This document shows, piece by piece, positions 26,134 to 36,175 of a DNA stretch of 64,000 nucleotides. Location of the stretch: assembly GCF_002056795.1 (NCBI RefSeq), contig NZ_CP020104.1, positions 6,581,501-6,645,500 on the forward strand, written 5' to 3'. Origin of the DNA: Spirosoma aerolatum (GTDB lineage Bacteria; Bacteroidota; Bacteroidia; Cytophagales; Spirosomataceae). Both the position numbers and the translations under genes were made by a program. Within the stretch, counting starts at the first letter, position 1. Every line of letters begins with the position of its first letter. The notes below the pieces were generated by a model. The model did no database searches, was not told the origin of the DNA, and saw nothing but the letters and a program-made list of their open reading frames with translations.

Positions 26134-26793
26134 ATGAAAGCCTTATTAACCACTGTACTGTTTCTTAGCGCACTGAGTAGTGCTTTTGCCCAGACGCGTG
26201 AGATTTATACGAATCCAAATTTCAAAACCCTGGCCAAAGACCATAAAGTCCTGGCTATTCTTCCCTTTAAAACGACTCTGCAGTTACGACCAAAAGAAGT
26301 TGAAAAAAATGGAGGGCCTGCAGGCGTTGCAGCGCTTGAAAAACGGGAAGGCCTGGGTGTACAAAGTGCCGTTCATTCCTATTTTCTGAAGCGGAAAGAA
26401 AGCAACGATATCTTTGTTGATTTTCAGGACCCAGCCCGGACAAACGCGCTGCTGGAACGTAATGCTGTGACCTATGAAACGCTGACGAGTTTTACACCGG
26501 AAGAACTGGCAAAAATCCTGAAAGTTGATGGCATTGTATCGGGTACATTTGAAAGTACACAGCCCATGTCGGATGGAGCTGCGATCGCCATGACGCTGGC
26601 CGTCGGATTTGGTGGTGCTACCAATACCGGAAAAACAACCATCAGCATCAACGATGGCAAAACGGGCCAACTCCTCTGGAAATATGACAAGACCCTGTCC
26701 CGCGGTTTTGGCAGCAATACCAGCAGTATCATCACAACCATCATGCGCAAAGCCTCCCGGCAATTCCCATACGATAAAGACTTCAAGGAGTAG
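26134..26793 (+). CDS. Exported protein, possibly LpoB/CsgG-like fold
   Basis: A 219-residue protein with a signal peptide (LLTTVLFLSALSSAFAQ) and no lipobox Cys. The segment after it (KVLAILPFKTT, then ALLERNAVTYETLTSFTPEELAKILKVDGIVSG-type order: short strand, helix, D-G-I-V-S-G strand) resembles the core of LpoB/CsgG/TolB-N-like periplasmic domains, where an alpha-beta unit follows a strand ending in DxVVxG. This is a fold-level inference only. It stands alone, converging on the porin-like gene through a perfect hairpin. Confidence 0.6.
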   Translation: MKALLTTVLFLSALSSAFAQTREIYTNPNFKTLAKDHKVLAILPFKTTLQLRPKEVEKNGGPAGVAALEKREGLGVQSAVHSYFLKRKESNDIFVDFQDPARTNALLERNAVTYETLTSFTPEELAKILKVDGIVSGTFESTQPMSDGAAIAMTLAVGFGGATNTGKTTISINDGKTGQLLWKYDKTLSRGFGSNTSSIITTIMRKASRQFPYDKDFKE

Positions 26794-26816
26794 CGCCGGG
26801 CACCAAACACTCTGCT

Positions 26817-26846
26817 GTGGTGGCAGATGTAAGCATCTGCCACCAC
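26817..26846. terminator. Perfect hairpin between convergent genes (possible palindrome-family member)
   Basis: GTGGTGGCAGATG (26817-26829) and CATCTGCCACCAC (26834-26846) are perfect 13-bp complements with a 4-nt loop, followed by GTTAC, the same outer box seen in the nested palindromes. There is no T-run. It separates two convergent genes and may terminate transcription in both directions. Confidence 0.6.
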
Positions 26847-26864
26847 GTTACCACTACACCCCTT

Positions 26865-28250
26865 TCAGATAAAAATCTGATACTGCAATGTCAACTGACC
26901 ACGACGGCCACCCGGTGCGTACTGATTACCTGAAATCTGGTAAAAAGGCCGATTCTGGTAGTCGAGGGTAAACTTACCGTTATGTCCTTTGATCAGGTAG
27001 TTGATTCCAACGTTGTAAATGCCCAGTGTCTGTGTTACACGCTGATAGTTCGCAATCTGTGCTTGCACATACGGCATAAGCGTACCATTGCCGGGGCCGA
27101 ACAGATCACGTTTTAACAAATACCCAAACTGGCCATAGACTACATTTCCTGTACCAAACATTGGAAATGCATTCCCTTGCGTGTTAGCCGGATAGCCAGC
27201 CGAGATTCCACTGCCAGGGTTCATGATTCCGTTGAAGCGCAAATAGTTAGTGCCATAATTGGTATGGAAGTACCCCAGATACGCATTCACGGCTGTCCCT
27301 TTTTCTTTGTTTACAGGCATATCCAGGAATGACGCAATCGACCACAGGTTCATGTTATGATACGCCGTATCACTGGCCGCAGGAACACTCACCGTTGCGT
27401 TTTTCTGAGTAATAAAGCCAGCTTCGAGATTAAAAATCTTTTTAGAGCCCAAGTAAGTGCCCGTATTGTAGCCCGGTGTCTGGTGCGATTCCTTATCAAA
27501 GAACTGCCACATAAAAAGTCCCTGATACTGCTTGGTGTGGCCTTTTAGCGTAAAAATGGCGTTTGGTCCATAGGTCGGCAGGGCTGAACCATTGGTCTGA
27601 ATTGGAAATGGATCACTCATCGCAATCCGGTAATCCAGATGCCCAATTTGCCCTCGCGCATAGAGACTTAATTTGCGCGAAAATTCGTCCGTCTGGTCAA
27701 CTGTGGCCTGGGCAAACACCGGAACATCCATACTCATAATGCTACTGACCCCCGGCGCTGAAAACCGGGATAGACCATTGACAATAGTCAAACCATAGCC
27801 GATTTTCAGGTAATCCTTGTTCTTCCAGACGATATATTCGCCTACCGCATCATGAAAAAAAGGCTGGATTTTCCGGTTCGACGTAGCCGTTGGACTGAAT
27901 CCGCCATTGAGGTAATTAAAATTATTCAGCCCAAACTGAAAGTACAAAAAAACGTGATCGCTGATCTGTCCAAACAGTTGGATACGCGTCCGGCGCAGAC
28001 CAATATCGAATGTATTGTCGTTGGGCTCACTCACAACTGTAGTCCCCGGATTACTTTGATTAAACCGAAGCCAGCTCTGATTCAAAAACGTAACTTTAAA
28101 AAAACGGGAGCCCGACGCATTCAGGTTATATTTCAATTCATTTGTTTCAGGCGATTTAGTGGTATCGGGTTTAGCATATTGTTGAGCAATGGTGAACTGG
28201 CTGAGCATCACCAAAGCAATTACCCAGACAGTTTTTAGAGAAGAAATCAT
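26865..28250 (-). CDS. Outer-membrane porin-like beta-barrel protein
   Basis: The frame is open to 28295, but the ATG at 28250 is preferred since it starts a signal peptide (MISSLKTVWVIALVMLSQFTIAQ); this gives 461 residues. The mature part alternates short hydrophobic/aromatic strands (FDIGLRRTRIQLFGQ, VFLYFQFGLNNFNYL, YLKIGYGLTIVNGLSRF) and ends in a C-terminal aromatic-rich strand LTLQYQIFI, as in porins of the phosphate-selective (OprP/OprO) group and related Bacteroidota porins. The solute is unknown. Confidence 0.75.
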   Translation of the reverse strand: MISSLKTVWVIALVMLSQFTIAQQYAKPDTTKSPETNELKYNLNASGSRFFKVTFLNQSWLRFNQSNPGTTVVSEPNDNTFDIGLRRTRIQLFGQISDHVFLYFQFGLNNFNYLNGGFSPTATSNRKIQPFFHDAVGEYIVWKNKDYLKIGYGLTIVNGLSRFSAPGVSSIMSMDVPVFAQATVDQTDEFSRKLSLYARGQIGHLDYRIAMSDPFPIQTNGSALPTYGPNAIFTLKGHTKQYQGLFMWQFFDKESHQTPGYNTGTYLGSKKIFNLEAGFITQKNATVSVPAASDTAYHNMNLWSIASFLDMPVNKEKGTAVNAYLGYFHTNYGTNYLRFNGIMNPGSGISAGYPANTQGNAFPMFGTGNVVYGQFGYLLKRDLFGPGNGTLMPYVQAQIANYQRVTQTLGIYNVGINYLIKGHNGKFTLDYQNRPFYQISGNQYAPGGRRGQLTLQYQIFI

Positions 28251-28379
28251 ATAAATACTGTTTTTTGATCGAAACGAGACAGACACGAGTCCCACTATAA
28301 ACGAGTAAATAGATTAAAAAGAGATTAAAATTAGACTACAGAATTCGACCAATACAACAGAACGAGTCCGAAAAGGCAA

Positions 28380-28414
28380 AAAAAACCGCCTGTTTTGAAA
28401 GCAGGCGGTTTTTT
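28380..28414 (-). terminator. Rho-independent terminator of the metalloprotease gene
   Basis: AAAAAACCGCCTG (28380-28392) pairs perfectly with CAGGCGGTTTTTT (28402-28414). On the minus strand it is followed by more T, after the stop at 28427. Confidence 0.9.
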
Positions 28415-28426
28415 ATAATGTAGAGC

Positions 28427-30928
28427 TTATTTCCAGTCGCATGCTGGAGCGAGCCATTCCTGTCCCGTATCGATGGGCATACCGTCGGGTGGCGTTTGCG
28501 GATTAGTGGGTTTCAGATCGGCAATATTACCATCGGCCCGGCGAATCTGGTCCAGAGCCAGCAGGCGATGAGCAGCTGTTTTCGGATTAGTAGCTGGGGC
28601 CGAAATCTTCGCTTTTAACTGGCCAAGTTTCAATAAAGCAATTCCTCGTGCCTGTGGCGTTGCGTCCTGACTGTTGGCCAAATCGAGTAGTTTTTGTAAA
28701 AACAATTTTTCGGTCAATCGCTTTACCTCGGCCTGATAGCCATCAGCAGGATCGGCTTTGTACCAGGTTGCAGCCAATACCTGATCGAGCATTCCTTCCA
28801 GACTCAATTGCGCCGGGTCGATGGCCGATTGGGCTACCAGTCGGCTTACCCGCTCCGAATTGAACAGCATCTGGAGCGTCAGGCCTGCAGCCGCTTCCGG
28901 TGCTGCCAGTGGATCGAAGGAAAGCCCTGTCCGGCGTTTGAATACTTCCCGTGGATTAGGATCATATCGGAACGGATGAGGAGGAATCAGCGCCAGCACT
29001 GATTTAGGAACCGCCAAAAACGCGGGATCTATCGTAGCCAGTAAGGCGTCTAAGGCCCGTTTCTGCTCCTGAACTGGTACCGTCGCTACAACCGGCTGAC
29101 CATCACCCCGTAGTGCATTGGTATATACTTGCCCCGCTACAACCTTCGCAGCGGCTTCCACCTGATAGCGGTGGAACATATACATGGGCACCAGCACCTC
29201 TTCCAGCGTAGCCATAGGCGTTCCGGTCGGAATTTTCTTCTCTGTAAAATTGGCCAGAGCTATCCGACGAACATCGCTCACTCGTTTTAATTCATCGACA
29301 GCGTTGTTGCCATTGTCCCACAGGTGCGTACCGGGGTGAACCGACCCCTCCGGGCGGGCGTCTTTGTCCGTCAGGAACGTAAGGCCGGACTTGTGCATAT
29401 CGTTTACGATTTTATCGAGTGCCTGTTTCTCATTAGTCCCACTCGGAAACTGCTCATACCCGTAGCGGATGCTCCATTTGTCGTAAACACCAATTCCTTT
29501 TGCATAGGCGTCCGACAGATCAATGCTGGCCCCTTTCACTTTAGCTACCATCGTTGGGTAGTCCATAACCGATGCCCGACCAAACTCTCCTCCTCCCTGC
29601 GTACTGGCAATGTAATTATGTGGCAAACCGAGCGTATGGCCTACTTCATGGGCAGCCAATTGCCGAAGTCGCTCAATGGACATCTTCATCATAGGGTCCG
29701 AATTAGGATCGAGTGCGTTGGCTCCGGCATAATCGCCAACCAGCCCCTGGGCAATCAGGTAATCCTGCCGAACCCGAAGCGAGCCTAGGGTTACTTTACC
29801 TTTGATAATTTCGCCTGTCCGGGGATCGCTGATGCTGCCACCGTAGCTCCAGCCACGTGTTGAGCGGTGTACCCACTGCACAAGATTGTACCGAACATCC
29901 ATCGGGTCGGCATCGGCAGGGAGCAACTTTACCTGAAACGCATCTTTATAACCAGCCGCTTCAAACGCCTGATTCCACCAGGCCGTCCCCTCCATCAATG
30001 CCGAACGAATCGGTTCGGGCGTACCGGGGTCAATGTAATAAATGATGGGCTTAACCGCTTCACTAACAGCCGCCGACGGGTCTTTTTTCTCTAGCCGATG
30101 CCGCGAAATATACCGCTTCATGATCGGCTGGCTAACGGGCGTTGCATAGTCGAAGTATTCGATACCACCATAGCCAATGCGTGGGTCAAAAACCCGTGGC
30201 TTATAATTGGCATCGGGCAGTTGCACAAATGAATAGTGTTGGTGAATGGTGACAGCCGTTGGCGTTGGCACCACTTCGCGCAGATAGGCGCCTGGATTGT
30301 CGCCTGTAAGCGTCAGAATGGCCTCAAACTCAGTATTCTGTGGAAACGCTTTTGTATTAGGCAAATAGATCGCACAACGGGCCGGGTCCAGCCGAAAAGC
30401 CCCCTGACGCGTACGGGCGATTGCCTGAATTGCACCGACAAGATCCTGCATCATAAACGGTGTCAGATCGACCAGTACCTTGCCGTTCTCTTCAGCTGCC
30501 ACATCGAATCCTGCATGAACCGATTTGGCAAACGATTCTTCAACTGCCCGACGCTCCAGCGGATCATTGCTGATAGCCCGGTACGAATAGTTGGGCTCAA
30601 TCATCAGCACTTTGGGACCACTCCGTTGAAACTTGATGATGTGCTCCTGACCCAGCCGCCCACGATCGAGGCCAATATCATTGGAGCCGACACCCTGCGC
30701 CAGCGAAGGGTAAAACAAAAGCTCTGTATCGAACTTGTCGATTTCAAGCCAGATTTTGCCTTTTTTGGCATCCCAATAATAGGTCAGATAGCCCGGATGT
30801 TTTTCCATGCCATTGGTAAAACCGGCAATGGTAGCTGAGCCTCCAGAACCACCCGTGGGAGCCTGGGCAGCCAATTGATACATGGGGATAAGTACAAGTG
30901 ATAATAAGGTAACTAAACGTTTTTTCAT
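28427..30928 (-). CDS. Zinc-dependent metalloprotease with DUF5117/DUF4953-type domains
   Basis: An 833-residue exported protein (signal peptide about 1-21). The zinc site HEVGHTLGLPHNY starts near residue 427 (H427, E428, H431, H437), a metzincin-like HExxHxxGxxH, with VMDYPTM (Met-turn) about 30 residues later. Upstream regions match the DUF5118/DUF5117 order and the zinc region the DUF4953 domain of Bacteroidota. Substrate unknown; probably secreted protein or peptide degradation. It precedes a second large peptidase gene on the same strand, with a word-based repeat in between. Confidence 0.88.
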   Translation of the reverse strand: MKKRLVTLLSLVLIPMYQLAAQAPTGGSGGSATIAGFTNGMEKHPGYLTYYWDAKKGKIWLEIDKFDTELLFYPSLAQGVGSNDIGLDRGRLGQEHIIKFQRSGPKVLMIEPNYSYRAISNDPLERRAVEESFAKSVHAGFDVAAEENGKVLVDLTPFMMQDLVGAIQAIARTRQGAFRLDPARCAIYLPNTKAFPQNTEFEAILTLTGDNPGAYLREVVPTPTAVTIHQHYSFVQLPDANYKPRVFDPRIGYGGIEYFDYATPVSQPIMKRYISRHRLEKKDPSAAVSEAVKPIIYYIDPGTPEPIRSALMEGTAWWNQAFEAAGYKDAFQVKLLPADADPMDVRYNLVQWVHRSTRGWSYGGSISDPRTGEIIKGKVTLGSLRVRQDYLIAQGLVGDYAGANALDPNSDPMMKMSIERLRQLAAHEVGHTLGLPHNYIASTQGGGEFGRASVMDYPTMVAKVKGASIDLSDAYAKGIGVYDKWSIRYGYEQFPSGTNEKQALDKIVNDMHKSGLTFLTDKDARPEGSVHPGTHLWDNGNNAVDELKRVSDVRRIALANFTEKKIPTGTPMATLEEVLVPMYMFHRYQVEAAAKVVAGQVYTNALRGDGQPVVATVPVQEQKRALDALLATIDPAFLAVPKSVLALIPPHPFRYDPNPREVFKRRTGLSFDPLAAPEAAAGLTLQMLFNSERVSRLVAQSAIDPAQLSLEGMLDQVLAATWYKADPADGYQAEVKRLTEKLFLQKLLDLANSQDATPQARGIALLKLGQLKAKISAPATNPKTAAHRLLALDQIRRADGNIADLKPTNPQTPPDGMPIDTGQEWLAPACDWK

Positions 30929-30965
30929 GTGTTAACAGGTTGTCTTTTGCTGTTGACGATACTTA

Positions 30966-31073
30966 TAATTGGTCATTTAGTAGCCATCATATAGTCTATT
31001 TGTGGTCATTCATTGTAGAAGGCGGTTTTACTCGCAATGACTATTAATGACAACAACTGACCAACTAATGGCT
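30966..31073. repeat. Word-based inverted repeat (GGTCATT/AATGACC), 3' of the S41 gene
   Basis: TTGGTCA (30969-30975) pairs with TGACCAA (31058-31064), and GGTCATTCATTG (31004 onward) with CAATGACTATTAATGAC (31035 onward). It fills the gap between two same-strand peptidase genes. Confidence 0.55.
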
Positions 31074-31078
31074 GTATT

Positions 31079-34000
31079 TTACTTACTCGCGCTGACTTTG
31101 CCGGATTTGGTTTCGTCTAACTGTCGAATGAGTTCTTTTACCGCCACATCAAGCTGGGTATTCTGATCGGTATAGCTTTCGCCAATGGGACGAGATACGG
31201 GAATATCGACCGGACGTGGATTCAGCTCCATATTCTTACCCGTATTGTCGGTAATCCGAATAAAAGGCAGACGAATCGATGAGCCGTCGATCAGTTGGGC
31301 GGCTGACGTATAAATGATCCAACCACCCGTCGGTTCGCCCACTACTTTACCCAGTTTAAGCGACCGATATCCTTCCGTGAAATCTTCGGCGTCGGAGAGT
31401 GAATGCTGATTGGTGACCAGAATCGTTGGCTTTTCCAGCGACCGCTGCCCAAGTTGCGTACGCGCCGGTGAGGCCGGAAGTCCACGCGGAGTCATGGTCA
31501 TGTACCCTTTACGGGCAAATACGTCGAGGGCGTAGGCGTTCACAAAACCACCGTTATTATTGCGCACATCAACCACTACACCTTCGCGAGCGTGGTTATC
31601 CGCATCCAGATCAATGTACAATTGGTTGAGCGATTCGGCCGACATATCGAACATATGCACGTAGCCCAGCCGTCCGCCACTCGCTTTCGCCACATACTCG
31701 CGCTGCTGCTCAACCCACTGCTTATACAGCAAGCCTTTTTCCGTAGCCAGACTGACAGGCAGTACGCTCACCTCACGGGGAGTTGCATTGGGAGCTGATA
31801 CGATCGAAAGATTGACCCGACGATTGATTTTGTTGTTTAATACCTCATCCAGATTGGTACTGGCATCAATTAATTTCCCATCAACAGCCTGCAAATAATC
31901 TCCGGGTTTAACAGTACTCACCAACGCCACCGGCCCCTGCGACACGACTTCCGTAATCAGAAGTTTGCCTGTATTCTCATACGTAATGCGATCAAACCGC
32001 AGCCCTAGTCGTCCGGTTGTTATATCGATGGATCCCTGCGGCCCTGATACCCCCGAGTGTGACGCATTCAGTTCGCCCACCATCAGGCTTAGTAGTCGGC
32101 GTAATTCATCAGGAGTGCGTGCTCCAGCCGCCAGCGGTTCATACTTTTTACGAACGGTTTGCCAGTCGACACCGTGAAATTCAGGATCATAGAAACCTTT
32201 GCTCTGTACATCCCAGGCCTGCTGAAATACCTGAAGTTTTTCGCTGGAAAAATCAACATCCATTTCAGCCGTTACAGCCAATGGTTTAGGCTCCCGTTTT
32301 TCCAGTGAAATCGATTGAATACGCCCCTGTTCCAGATAAAATACCTCCTTGCCATCAGCCGTAAACTGCGCACTGCTTTTCGCGCCGGGCGTTGTGGTTA
32401 ACTGACGGGCTACACTTCGCTCTGGGCCCGTTTCATCGAGTGAGTAGGTGTATAAATTCTGCCGACCGGCCACGCTGGCTACCAACAGAAGTGTTTTCCC
32501 GTCTTTACTGATCGACTGCGCATCGACTTCCATACCGATGGGTAATAAACTCAACCGCTGGCGAATGCCGTCAAATACAATGCTGGTCGTTTCTTTCCCC
32601 GCACTTTTGGCTTTTGTACCCGGCAACGAACTGGAAACGGAATCGCGGGAGGCTGCTTTATCAGGGGCGGTAGGGGCTATGGGCGCCGTAGTCGTTCGAA
32701 TCGTCCGGGGCACTTCCTCATTGAACAAATCGCGAAACTGATCTTCCCGGAATTTGGGCAGTCGTGGCACCAGATCAACACGGGCAATCTGGGCCATCTC
32801 CGTCCGCTGGTTGGTACCAAACAGAATATATTTCCCATCGGGGCTCCAGTTTACGTTTCCACCAAATGTATTGGCCAGAAAACTCACCGGATGACTTTCA
32901 CCACCCGTTGCGGGTACGACCGAAATATTCCGAAACGTTTTAGTCCCATAGGCAGCGAATGCCAGCCATTTATTATCTGGCGACCAGGCCACTGACCCTG
33001 TACTGGCAAAAGGCGGACGACCCAGAAAACCTTTGTACACCACCCGATCTTTCTTGGTACCCAACTCCATCACATGCAGTTCCTGACCATTTCGCAGGAA
33101 AGCGACCGATTGTCCATCGGGGGATACAATTGGAGCGGCATCGTCTTGCTGAGAGTCGGTAAGACGGGTTTCCTCACGAGTCGAAAAATCATACTGATAG
33201 AGGTTGGCAATACCGTTTCGCGTACTAATGTACAGCAGCATCCGGCTATTAGGTGTCCAGGCCAGTTGCGATTCGAGTGCGGGCGTATTACTTACCCGAA
33301 CCGCATCGCCACCATCTTTCGCCGAAGCCGCAAACACTTCGCCGTGAGCGGTAAACGCTACTTTCTTCCCATCGGGCGATACAACCAGATCCCGAAACTG
33401 GCTCGAAAGCTTCACATGATCGACAGCAGGACCAGCCGCTGCCCCTCGCAGGCGAATGGCTACCGGGGCCGTTTGCTTCGTGGTAATGTCATATTTCCAG
33501 ATTTGAAAATCGCGCTCAAAAACGATCGACTTCCCATCCTGACTGATGGATGGCCAGATAACCCGCCCGTCTTTAAACGACGTGAGCATTGTGGCCTGCC
33601 CTTTCAGTGGTTTAGCCCATAGGTTCTGTCCACCACCTTTATCCGACATAAAATAGACTGTTTGGCCATCGGGACTCCACATAGGCCAAAGTTCCTTCGC
33701 TCCACCTTCGGTCAATCGCTCATAGGCGGGTTTATCTCCTTTTTTCGTACCGATCTTACAAGTCCAGATTTCTGATTGATCCAGGTGGCTGCTTCCTTTC
33801 CGCCACCATTGAGCCGCAGCAATACCCCGCGCCGAAAACGCCAGCGTACTACCATCAGGTGAGGGAGTTCCAAAAAATTCGCTGGCATACCGATCGGCCG
33901 TTACGGGCATAGGTGTACCTCCCGAAATGGGCACCCGATAGATGTCGTTCATACCCGAAATATCCCGGCTAGTCGATTGGAAATACACCATCTTGCTATC

Positions 34001-34378
34001 ATTCGACCAGGCCGTAAGGCTTTCGGCTCCATCATCGAACGTTAGTCGGCGCAATGCCCCTGTTTCCAGAGTCAGCAGATAAATATCGCCATTACCGGAG
34101 CGGGTTGAGGAAAACGCCAGGTATTTGCCATCGGGCGAATACAGAGGGCGGGTTTCGTTGTCGGTATGCGCTACCAGCAGCCGGGCTTCACCACCGGTGG
34201 CAGGTACTGTCCAGATGTCGCCACCCGAAACAAAGGCAATTTCTCGCCCATCGGGCGATAGAGCGGGTTCTGCAAAGGCAAACTTTGGGGTTGGGCTCGT
34301 TGTCTGTGCAATACCTGGTTGGCTAAGCCCTATGAAAGCTGCTAACCCAATACGCATTACACGAGTAGACGTGTTCAT
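31079..34378 (-). CDS. Tricorn-like S41 serine protease with beta-propeller and PDZ
   Basis: A 1099-residue exported protein (signal peptide about 1-24). Residues about 30-660 contain many PD40/WD40-like propeller blades (repeated SPDGKxxAF). A helical core with the tricorn-type LNASHSGV precedes a PDZ domain (about 810-880, PGDYLQAVDGKLID). The C-terminal S41 domain has the nucleophile S995 in HSLSDAEDF, with D996, and GEPTGGW. Tricorn-type proteases degrade peptides, the propeller acting as a gate. Here it is probably periplasmic. Confidence 0.88.
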   Translation of the reverse strand: MNTSTRVMRIGLAAFIGLSQPGIAQTTSPTPKFAFAEPALSPDGREIAFVSGGDIWTVPATGGEARLLVAHTDNETRPLYSPDGKYLAFSSTRSGNGDIYLLTLETGALRRLTFDDGAESLTAWSNDSKMVYFQSTSRDISGMNDIYRVPISGGTPMPVTADRYASEFFGTPSPDGSTLAFSARGIAAAQWWRKGSSHLDQSEIWTCKIGTKKGDKPAYERLTEGGAKELWPMWSPDGQTVYFMSDKGGGQNLWAKPLKGQATMLTSFKDGRVIWPSISQDGKSIVFERDFQIWKYDITTKQTAPVAIRLRGAAAGPAVDHVKLSSQFRDLVVSPDGKKVAFTAHGEVFAASAKDGGDAVRVSNTPALESQLAWTPNSRMLLYISTRNGIANLYQYDFSTREETRLTDSQQDDAAPIVSPDGQSVAFLRNGQELHVMELGTKKDRVVYKGFLGRPPFASTGSVAWSPDNKWLAFAAYGTKTFRNISVVPATGGESHPVSFLANTFGGNVNWSPDGKYILFGTNQRTEMAQIARVDLVPRLPKFREDQFRDLFNEEVPRTIRTTTAPIAPTAPDKAASRDSVSSSLPGTKAKSAGKETTSIVFDGIRQRLSLLPIGMEVDAQSISKDGKTLLLVASVAGRQNLYTYSLDETGPERSVARQLTTTPGAKSSAQFTADGKEVFYLEQGRIQSISLEKREPKPLAVTAEMDVDFSSEKLQVFQQAWDVQSKGFYDPEFHGVDWQTVRKKYEPLAAGARTPDELRRLLSLMVGELNASHSGVSGPQGSIDITTGRLGLRFDRITYENTGKLLITEVVSQGPVALVSTVKPGDYLQAVDGKLIDASTNLDEVLNNKINRRVNLSIVSAPNATPREVSVLPVSLATEKGLLYKQWVEQQREYVAKASGGRLGYVHMFDMSAESLNQLYIDLDADNHAREGVVVDVRNNNGGFVNAYALDVFARKGYMTMTPRGLPASPARTQLGQRSLEKPTILVTNQHSLSDAEDFTEGYRSLKLGKVVGEPTGGWIIYTSAAQLIDGSSIRLPFIRITDNTGKNMELNPRPVDIPVSRPIGESYTDQNTQLDVAVKELIRQLDETKSGKVSASK

Positions 34379-34692
34379 AAAAGAGAGGTTTGTTGATAAC
34401 GTATAGAAGTCGGCCTGGTCAGCAAAATACTAGTTGATTCGTAGACTGATTGTAGAAAGACCAAGCCACTTAATTAGGCAAAACGTGCCTGAAAACGACA
34501 GTAAAACTTCGTTCTACCATCACCTGATATACAGTACTTACAGACACTACTACAATTTCCTGTCGACCTCAACATTCTTATTCTCAAAAAAGCGAAATAA
34601 GATTAATGCTTTTTCGCAGAAAAGACAACTTCCTTTTGTATGTTACCGAAAAAAGAATAAAAAATCTTAAACCGATACTTAATTATGATCAA
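34379..34692. other. Gene-free A/T-rich stretch
   Basis: About 314 bp without a supported gene between the S41 gene start and the DUF4293 terminator. It is A/T-rich and must hold the S41 promoter, but I see no exact TAnnTTTG on the minus strand and no repeat. A 78-codon open frame on the plus strand has no start context or family similarity. Confidence 0.6.
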
Positions 34693-34740
34693 TAAAAAAG
34701 CCTGCTGTCCGACGATACACACGATCATCAAACAGCAGGC
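34693..34740 (-). terminator. Rho-independent terminator of the DUF4293 gene
   Basis: On the minus strand GCCTGCTGT pairs with ACAGCAGGC (34700-34708 with 34732-34740) and is followed by a T6 run. Confidence 0.85.
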
Positions 34741-34766
34741 CCAGACTTGCCTAACGAATAACAAAC

Positions 34767-35240
34767 CTAGCGTAATCGATCGGAATCACGCACTAATTTC
34801 TCATCCCGACGAATGAAACGGTTTGCCAATGCGTTAAACACAAGAGCAGCAATAATGGCGTAAAAACCGGTTAAAAAATCACCCTGATTTTCCGGATCAC
34901 CATACAATTTGCCCAGATAGAGCGTCCGATAGAGAACAATACCCATAATGGCCGTAAGCATTAAGGCATTAACAGCACATAAGGCCGTCTGTGTCAGCCG
35001 GTTGCGATATTGAAAAATAGCATAAAGAGCCACAACACCCACCAGAGCAATCAATAAGGCTAAATACCAGACGGTATCGGCATACGTAGTAACTCCCTGC
35101 TGCTGAGTATATTGCAGTGCCGATAAATGAGCCATTTCGGTCGACTTAGTACCTGATTTCTCCCATAAGGGTGTGGCCAGTGCTGTACCCATTGCAACGG
35201 CAATAAGAAATAGAAATATGGTTTGAACGCGTTGAATCAT
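34767..35240 (-). CDS. DUF4293 family membrane protein
   Basis: The ATG at 35240 is chosen over 35291 because family members start MIQRIQS-like, here MIQRVQTIFLFLI; this gives 157 residues. There are four hydrophobic segments (about 6-25, 57-77, 88-108 and 126-145), predicting a four-helix inner-membrane protein. DUF4293 is found in Bacteroidota and has no known biochemical function. The gene is divergent from the tRNA methyltransferase gene and has its own terminator. Confidence 0.85.
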   Translation of the reverse strand: MIQRVQTIFLFLIAVAMGTALATPLWEKSGTKSTEMAHLSALQYTQQQGVTTYADTVWYLALLIALVGVVALYAIFQYRNRLTQTALCAVNALMLTAIMGIVLYRTLYLGKLYGDPENQGDFLTGFYAIIAALVFNALANRFIRRDEKLVRDSDRLR

Positions 35241-35334
35241 TTGATTTACTAAATAATTGACTATGAATGGCCCATGCCGACTAGATAACAAGTGCGTCTA
35301 CGATTTGCGTTACCCAGCCTACAGAAACCAGGTA

Positions 35335-35342
35335 CAAAATTA
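35335..35342 (-). promoter_or_regulatory. Putative -7 promoter element for DUF4293 gene
   Basis: On the minus strand 35342-35335 reads TAATTTTG, an exact TAnnTTTG match about 95 bp before the preferred start codon. No -33 TTG is clear. Confidence 0.3.
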
Positions 35343-35421
35343 GCCCAAAAACGAACAGATTAAGATTAGGTTAAGGTTGTTTCTGTAGATTCTTTACAAT
35401 CTGTGCTATATCTCCTTTCTT

Positions 35422-36096
35422 ATGAACGCCGATGTCCGCTTACTAGTCACCGCCGATGGCTCTCATACCGCCATCAACCAGACACTCGATAAAACCTACC
35501 ACTCCATTCATGGTGCGTATCAGGAATCGCAACGGGTCTATATCGAATTAGGTTTGCTGGACGCTTTTAACCGGTTCTCCGACCAGGAACTATATGTTTT
35601 CGAAATGGGATTTGGAACGGGACTAAATGCTCTTTTAACGGCTCAACAGGCCCTTTCCCATCAGCGTCGGATTATGTATACGGCGGTCGAAGCCTATCCG
35701 ATGGCGCTTGACGATGCACGACAACTAAACTACGACGAACTAGTAGGCACTAACTATTTAGCCAGTCTTCACGAATCACCCTGGCATAACCGGGTCCCTA
35801 TCAATCCGTATTTCAGTCTGCTAAAAATTCATTGTCAACTCCAGGATTGGGTTACGTCAGACTCATTCCACCTGATGTATTACGATGCCTTTGCGCCTAC
35901 GGCACAGCCCGAACTTTGGGAGCCGGAAATTTTCGCGAAACTGGCTCATTTATTGCTCCCAAATGGCATACTGACCACTTACTGTTCAAAGAGTTATGTA
36001 CAACGAAATCTTCGTTCGGCAGGACTGACCGTTGAAAAGCATCCTGGCCCTCCGCATAAACGGGATATTTTACGGGCAGTTCAGCCTGTTTCGTAA
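35422..36096 (+). CDS. mnmD: MnmD-type tRNA (mnm5s2U34) methyltransferase
   Basis: A 224-residue SAM-dependent methyltransferase corresponding to the first domain of E. coli MnmC. Motif I is FEMGFGTGLNAL (about 55-66), VEAYP matches the acidic residue after strand 2, and YYDAFAPTAQPELW (about 153-166) is the MnmC-type active-site motif. It lacks the FAD oxidase domain of fused MnmC, as in stand-alone MnmD proteins. It probably makes the last methylation of the wobble uridine modification in some tRNAs. No functional neighbours are nearby. Confidence 0.88.
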   Translation: MNADVRLLVTADGSHTAINQTLDKTYHSIHGAYQESQRVYIELGLLDAFNRFSDQELYVFEMGFGTGLNALLTAQQALSHQRRIMYTAVEAYPMALDDARQLNYDELVGTNYLASLHESPWHNRVPINPYFSLLKIHCQLQDWVTSDSFHLMYYDAFAPTAQPELWEPEIFAKLAHLLLPNGILTTYCSKSYVQRNLRSAGLTVEKHPGPPHKRDILRAVQPVS

Positions 36097-36175
36097 GTTA
36101 CTTTTTTAGCAGAACTCAGACTAATTCACTAATTTTATTAACCCCCGTACGTTACTAATTAAAACAACAGCCTGT

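Noticed and set aside
34434..34670. Plus-strand 78-codon frame in the A/T-rich gap
   Set aside because: No family similarity, low-complexity Lys/Phe-rich translation and no promoter or ribosome-site signal.
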